Assembly (NCBI GenBank): GCA_017648805.1 | Contig: JAGCIC010000096.1 | Coordinates: 1 to 6,780 of the forward strand | Length of the DNA: 6,780 bases | From: Clostridia bacterium | Lineage (GTDB): Bacteria > Bacillota_A > Clostridia > Christensenellales > Aristaeellaceae | Reading direction: 5' to 3' | Translations under genes and position numbers: made by a program | Notes under the pieces: model-generated | What the model saw: only the letters and a program-made list of their open reading frames with translations | What the model was told of the DNA's origin: nothing | Databases searched by the model: none | Shown: positions 5,004 to 6,780 of the stretch, piece by piece | Position numbering within the stretch: position 1 is the first letter of the stretch | Layout: every line of letters begins with the position of its first letter

Positions 5004-6780
5004 CTATGATTATCAGGTCTGCGTCGCCCTGGGCGTAGAAATGGGTGGGATACTGGCTCAGGTTGCCGTGCAGCTTGTCGGTGCCGTACTGCTGCACGTA
5101 GGCGCTTATAAGGTTCTGGGTCTGGGTGGCGGAGTAAGATGCGATCTCACGCACACTGACCTTGCCGTCGCCGTTGGAATCGGCCGCCAGGGAACAGGGC
5201 ACATCTGCGATCATATCCCAGCCCAGGCCCCTCGTGAAAGCTTTGGAGAAGAAATCGTAGCTGACGCTCTCGTTGGCCACGTTGTAGTAAGTGGACAGCG
5301 TGTCGGTGGCTGAGGTTATTATGCTCAGTCTTCCTGCGCCGTTTTTGCCGTTGTAGCTGCCGCCGTTTGCCATGATCGTGCCGAGCTTCGAGGAGGAAGC
5401 GTAGACCCTGCCGGAATGGCAGGTGCAAAGCACCAGTACCACGTGGCCGCTGATCTGACTGACGCCGCCGATCAGGGTCTCGGCGTTCATTCTGTCACCC
5501 GAGCTTGAGAAGGTGAAGTTGTAGCCTCCGTATGCGGCACTGTTGGAGCCATGGCTGAGGATGTAGATAAAAGTCACATCGTCGGGCTGAGCAGCGTTCG
5601 CCAGTGTGTTTATGGCGGAGCGGAAACTGGACAGGCTTGGGCTCGAACCGTTATATGTCACTGAGTACGCCGCGCCGTCCACGTGGGAATGATTAAGCGC
5701 GTCAACGACGCCGCGGGTGCTGTTTTTGCTGAAAGGCAGATAACCGTTCTGCTTGGAATTGGTCCACTGGCCCATTACCAGGGCGCGGTACTGCGCGGAA
5801 CCGCTGCGCTGTACGGTCACATGGAGGGTCTTGCTGGTAAGGTAGCTGCCCCTGCCGACGGTCACGGTGATGTCCGCTTCACCTGCCATCTGGCCCGTCA
5901 CTTCACCGGAAGGACTCACTTTCGCGACGCTTTCGTCGGAAGACGAGAACACGGCGGAGGAGTAGGAAGCGTTCAGGGGATAAACGGCATAGACGATATT
6001 GCGGTGTTCGCCGGATAGCATAGTCACGCTGTCTTCCGCCAGCGCCAGTTCCCTTACGGGTATCTCCTCGACGACGACAGTCAGCGCCAGCGTGAGTTCG
6101 CTGCCGTCATTTGCGGTGCCGGTTATGATAGCTTCGCCTTCCGCCACGAACGAGACGACGCCTGAGGCGCTGACCGCGGCAACGGATGTGTCGGAACTGC
6201 TCCAGTCAAAAGCGTCGGGCGAGGCGGCGGAAGGAGTGTATGTGTAGCTTATGGCAGCGCTGTTGCCCGCTATGCCGTAAAGCACGTCCTGGTCGAGCTG
6301 GGCGCTTTCCATGGGCGGGGCGGTGACCGTAAGCGGGATCTGGGCGGAAACGTTCCCGTTCGTGACGAATACGGAGCAACTGCCCGCCTTCAGCGCTGAA
6401 AGCGTGAAACCGTCGAACGAAGCCACGGTCTCGTCGGAAGTGTACATGTACACGCCGCTCGTGTCCGCGCCGGCAGGGGAGAAGGTATAGTCCATTGTAA
6501 GGCTGTCCCCGGCGGTCATGCCAAGCGCCGTTTCCAGGAACCCGAGCTGCTTGATTATGAGCGGGTTGACCTGCACGCTGACGCTGGCGATGACGCCGCT
6601 GGAGGACACGGCGTACACGGTGGCGAGGCCGGGCGCCTTGGCTATTACGGTGGCTTCGCAGTTATTGCCGATCACGTTGATGTCGGCGATTTCGGGATCG
6701 AGCGAATACCAGTATGCCTGGCGGTATTTGGCTGTGACGCCGCTGTTGGCGGAGGGAGTGAATTTGAAGGTGTCTCCAAC
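4996..6780 (-). CDS. Multi-Big-domain protein with C-terminal caspase-like protease domain (5' end off window)
   Basis: The frame is open to the right edge, so the start is missing; the GTG at 6673-6675 is internal. In the 594 visible residues four bacterial Ig-like (Big_2-type) repeats come first, at about 1-73, 74-154, 155-240 and 241-324. Each ends in a VxV strand, and two carry clear SSSDxSVAxVSxSGxV cores. A caspase-like domain follows (about 325-594): first strand YRALVMGQ, YILSHGSN with the likely catalytic His410, and LVLCTCHSG with the likely catalytic Cys454. Next come IITSATD, SYDFFSKAFTRGLG, a calcium-loop motif DSNGDGKVSVRE (534-545), and a C-terminal QYPTHFY...DADLIII strand typical of bacterial C13/C14-like peptidases. 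By family knowledge this is a cysteine endopeptidase of clan CD; the Ig-like repeats suggest a secreted or cell-wall display protein, but the signal peptide is off window. The residue two before the Cys is Cys, not the usual Asp or Glu. The substrate is unknown. It is the first visible gene of the - strand operon. Confidence 0.88.
   Translation of the reverse strand, partial: VGDTFKFTPSANSGVTAKYRQAYWYSLDPEIADINVIGNNCEATVIAKAPGLATVYAVSSSGVIASVSVQVNPLIIKQLGFLETALGMTAGDSLTMDYTFSPAGADTSGVYMYTSDETVASFDGFTLSALKAGSCSVFVTNGNVSAQIPLTVTAPPMESAQLDQDVLYGIAGNSAAISYTYTPSAASPDAFDWSSSDTSVAAVSASGVVSFVAEGEAIITGTANDGSELTLALTVVVEEIPVRELALAEDSVTMLSGEHRNIVYAVYPLNASYSSAVFSSSDESVAKVSPSGEVTGQMAGEADITVTVGRGSYLTSKTLHVTVQRSGSAQYRALVMGQWTNSKQNGYLPFSKNSTRGVVDALNHSHVDGAAYSVTYNGSSPSLSSFRSAINTLANAAQPDDVTFIYILSHGSNSAAYGGYNFTFSSSGDRMNAETLIGGVSQISGHVVLVLCTCHSGRVYASSSKLGTIMANGGSYNGKNGAGRLSIITSATDTLSTYYNVANESVSYDFFSKAFTRGLGWDMIADVPCSLAADSNGDGKVSVREIASYSATQTQNLISAYVQQYGTDKLHGNLSQYPTHFYAQGDADLIIIER

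Noticed and set aside
5146..5181. A dockerin domain suggested by the DSNGDGKVSVRE loop
   Set aside because: Dockerins have two such loops in a roughly 60-residue module; only one is seen, and similar single loops are common inside bacterial caspase-like peptidases.
4566..5313. Several + strand open frames opposite the CYTH, zinc-ribbon and protease genes
   Set aside because: Low-complexity translations without motifs, lying over genes with strong family signatures on the - strand.
6673..6675. GTG as the start codon of the Big/caspase-like gene
   Set aside because: The 35 codons to the right are open in frame and complete a Big-type repeat (for example YWYSLDPEIADI), so the codon is an internal valine.
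4262..6780. An anti-phage defence system built on a caspase-like effector and a nucleotide enzyme
   Set aside because: The protease is fused to Ig-like repeats that suggest export, the CYTH protein is an ordinary stand-alone type, and no sensor, nuclease, CBASS- or CRISPR-type partner is visible. The idea is kept only as a neighbourhood check.

Overview
The window is gene-dense, GC-rich bacterial DNA with strong Shine-Dalgarno sites, frequent AGG and ATA codons and almost no gap between genes. Together with a clostridial-looking CYTH protein and a cysteine-rich zinc-ribbon protein, this points to an uncultured anaerobic Bacillota (Clostridia), perhaps from gut or another plant-polymer-rich habitat. 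The taxonomic guess is inference; there is no marker gene here.

Layout. Two units converge on one strong bidirectional terminator (about 4213-4250). On the + strand (1-4203) are two tandem paralogous large glycoside hydrolases of the GH106-like (alpha-L-rhamnosidase-related) superfamily. The first is cut by the left edge and only its C-terminal 413 residues are seen. The second (970 aa) is complete. On the - strand (4262-6780) is a tightly packed three-gene unit, read from right to left: a large Big-domain protein with a C-terminal caspase-like cysteine protease domain (its 5' end lies beyond the right edge), a small 8-cysteine zinc-ribbon protein, and a CYTH/triphosphate-tunnel protein. The zinc-ribbon Shine-Dalgarno overlaps the stop codon of the protease gene. 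The CYTH start codon lies inside the end of the zinc-ribbon gene.

How the parts may work together. The complete GH has no signal peptide, so it probably acts in the cytoplasm on imported oligosaccharides; the second paralogue suggests two related linkages or substrates in one catabolic operon. In the - unit the protease has several immunoglobulin-like repeats and a calcium-binding-type loop, which suggests a secreted or surface protein. The two downstream proteins look cytoplasmic, so co-transcription need not mean one pathway. No RNA genes, CRISPR, mobile elements or gene-free stretches over 300 bases are present. The most unusual item is the caspase-like domain, whose Cys motif lacks the usual upstream acidic residue, joined by translational coupling signals to a zinc-ribbon gene of unknown role.
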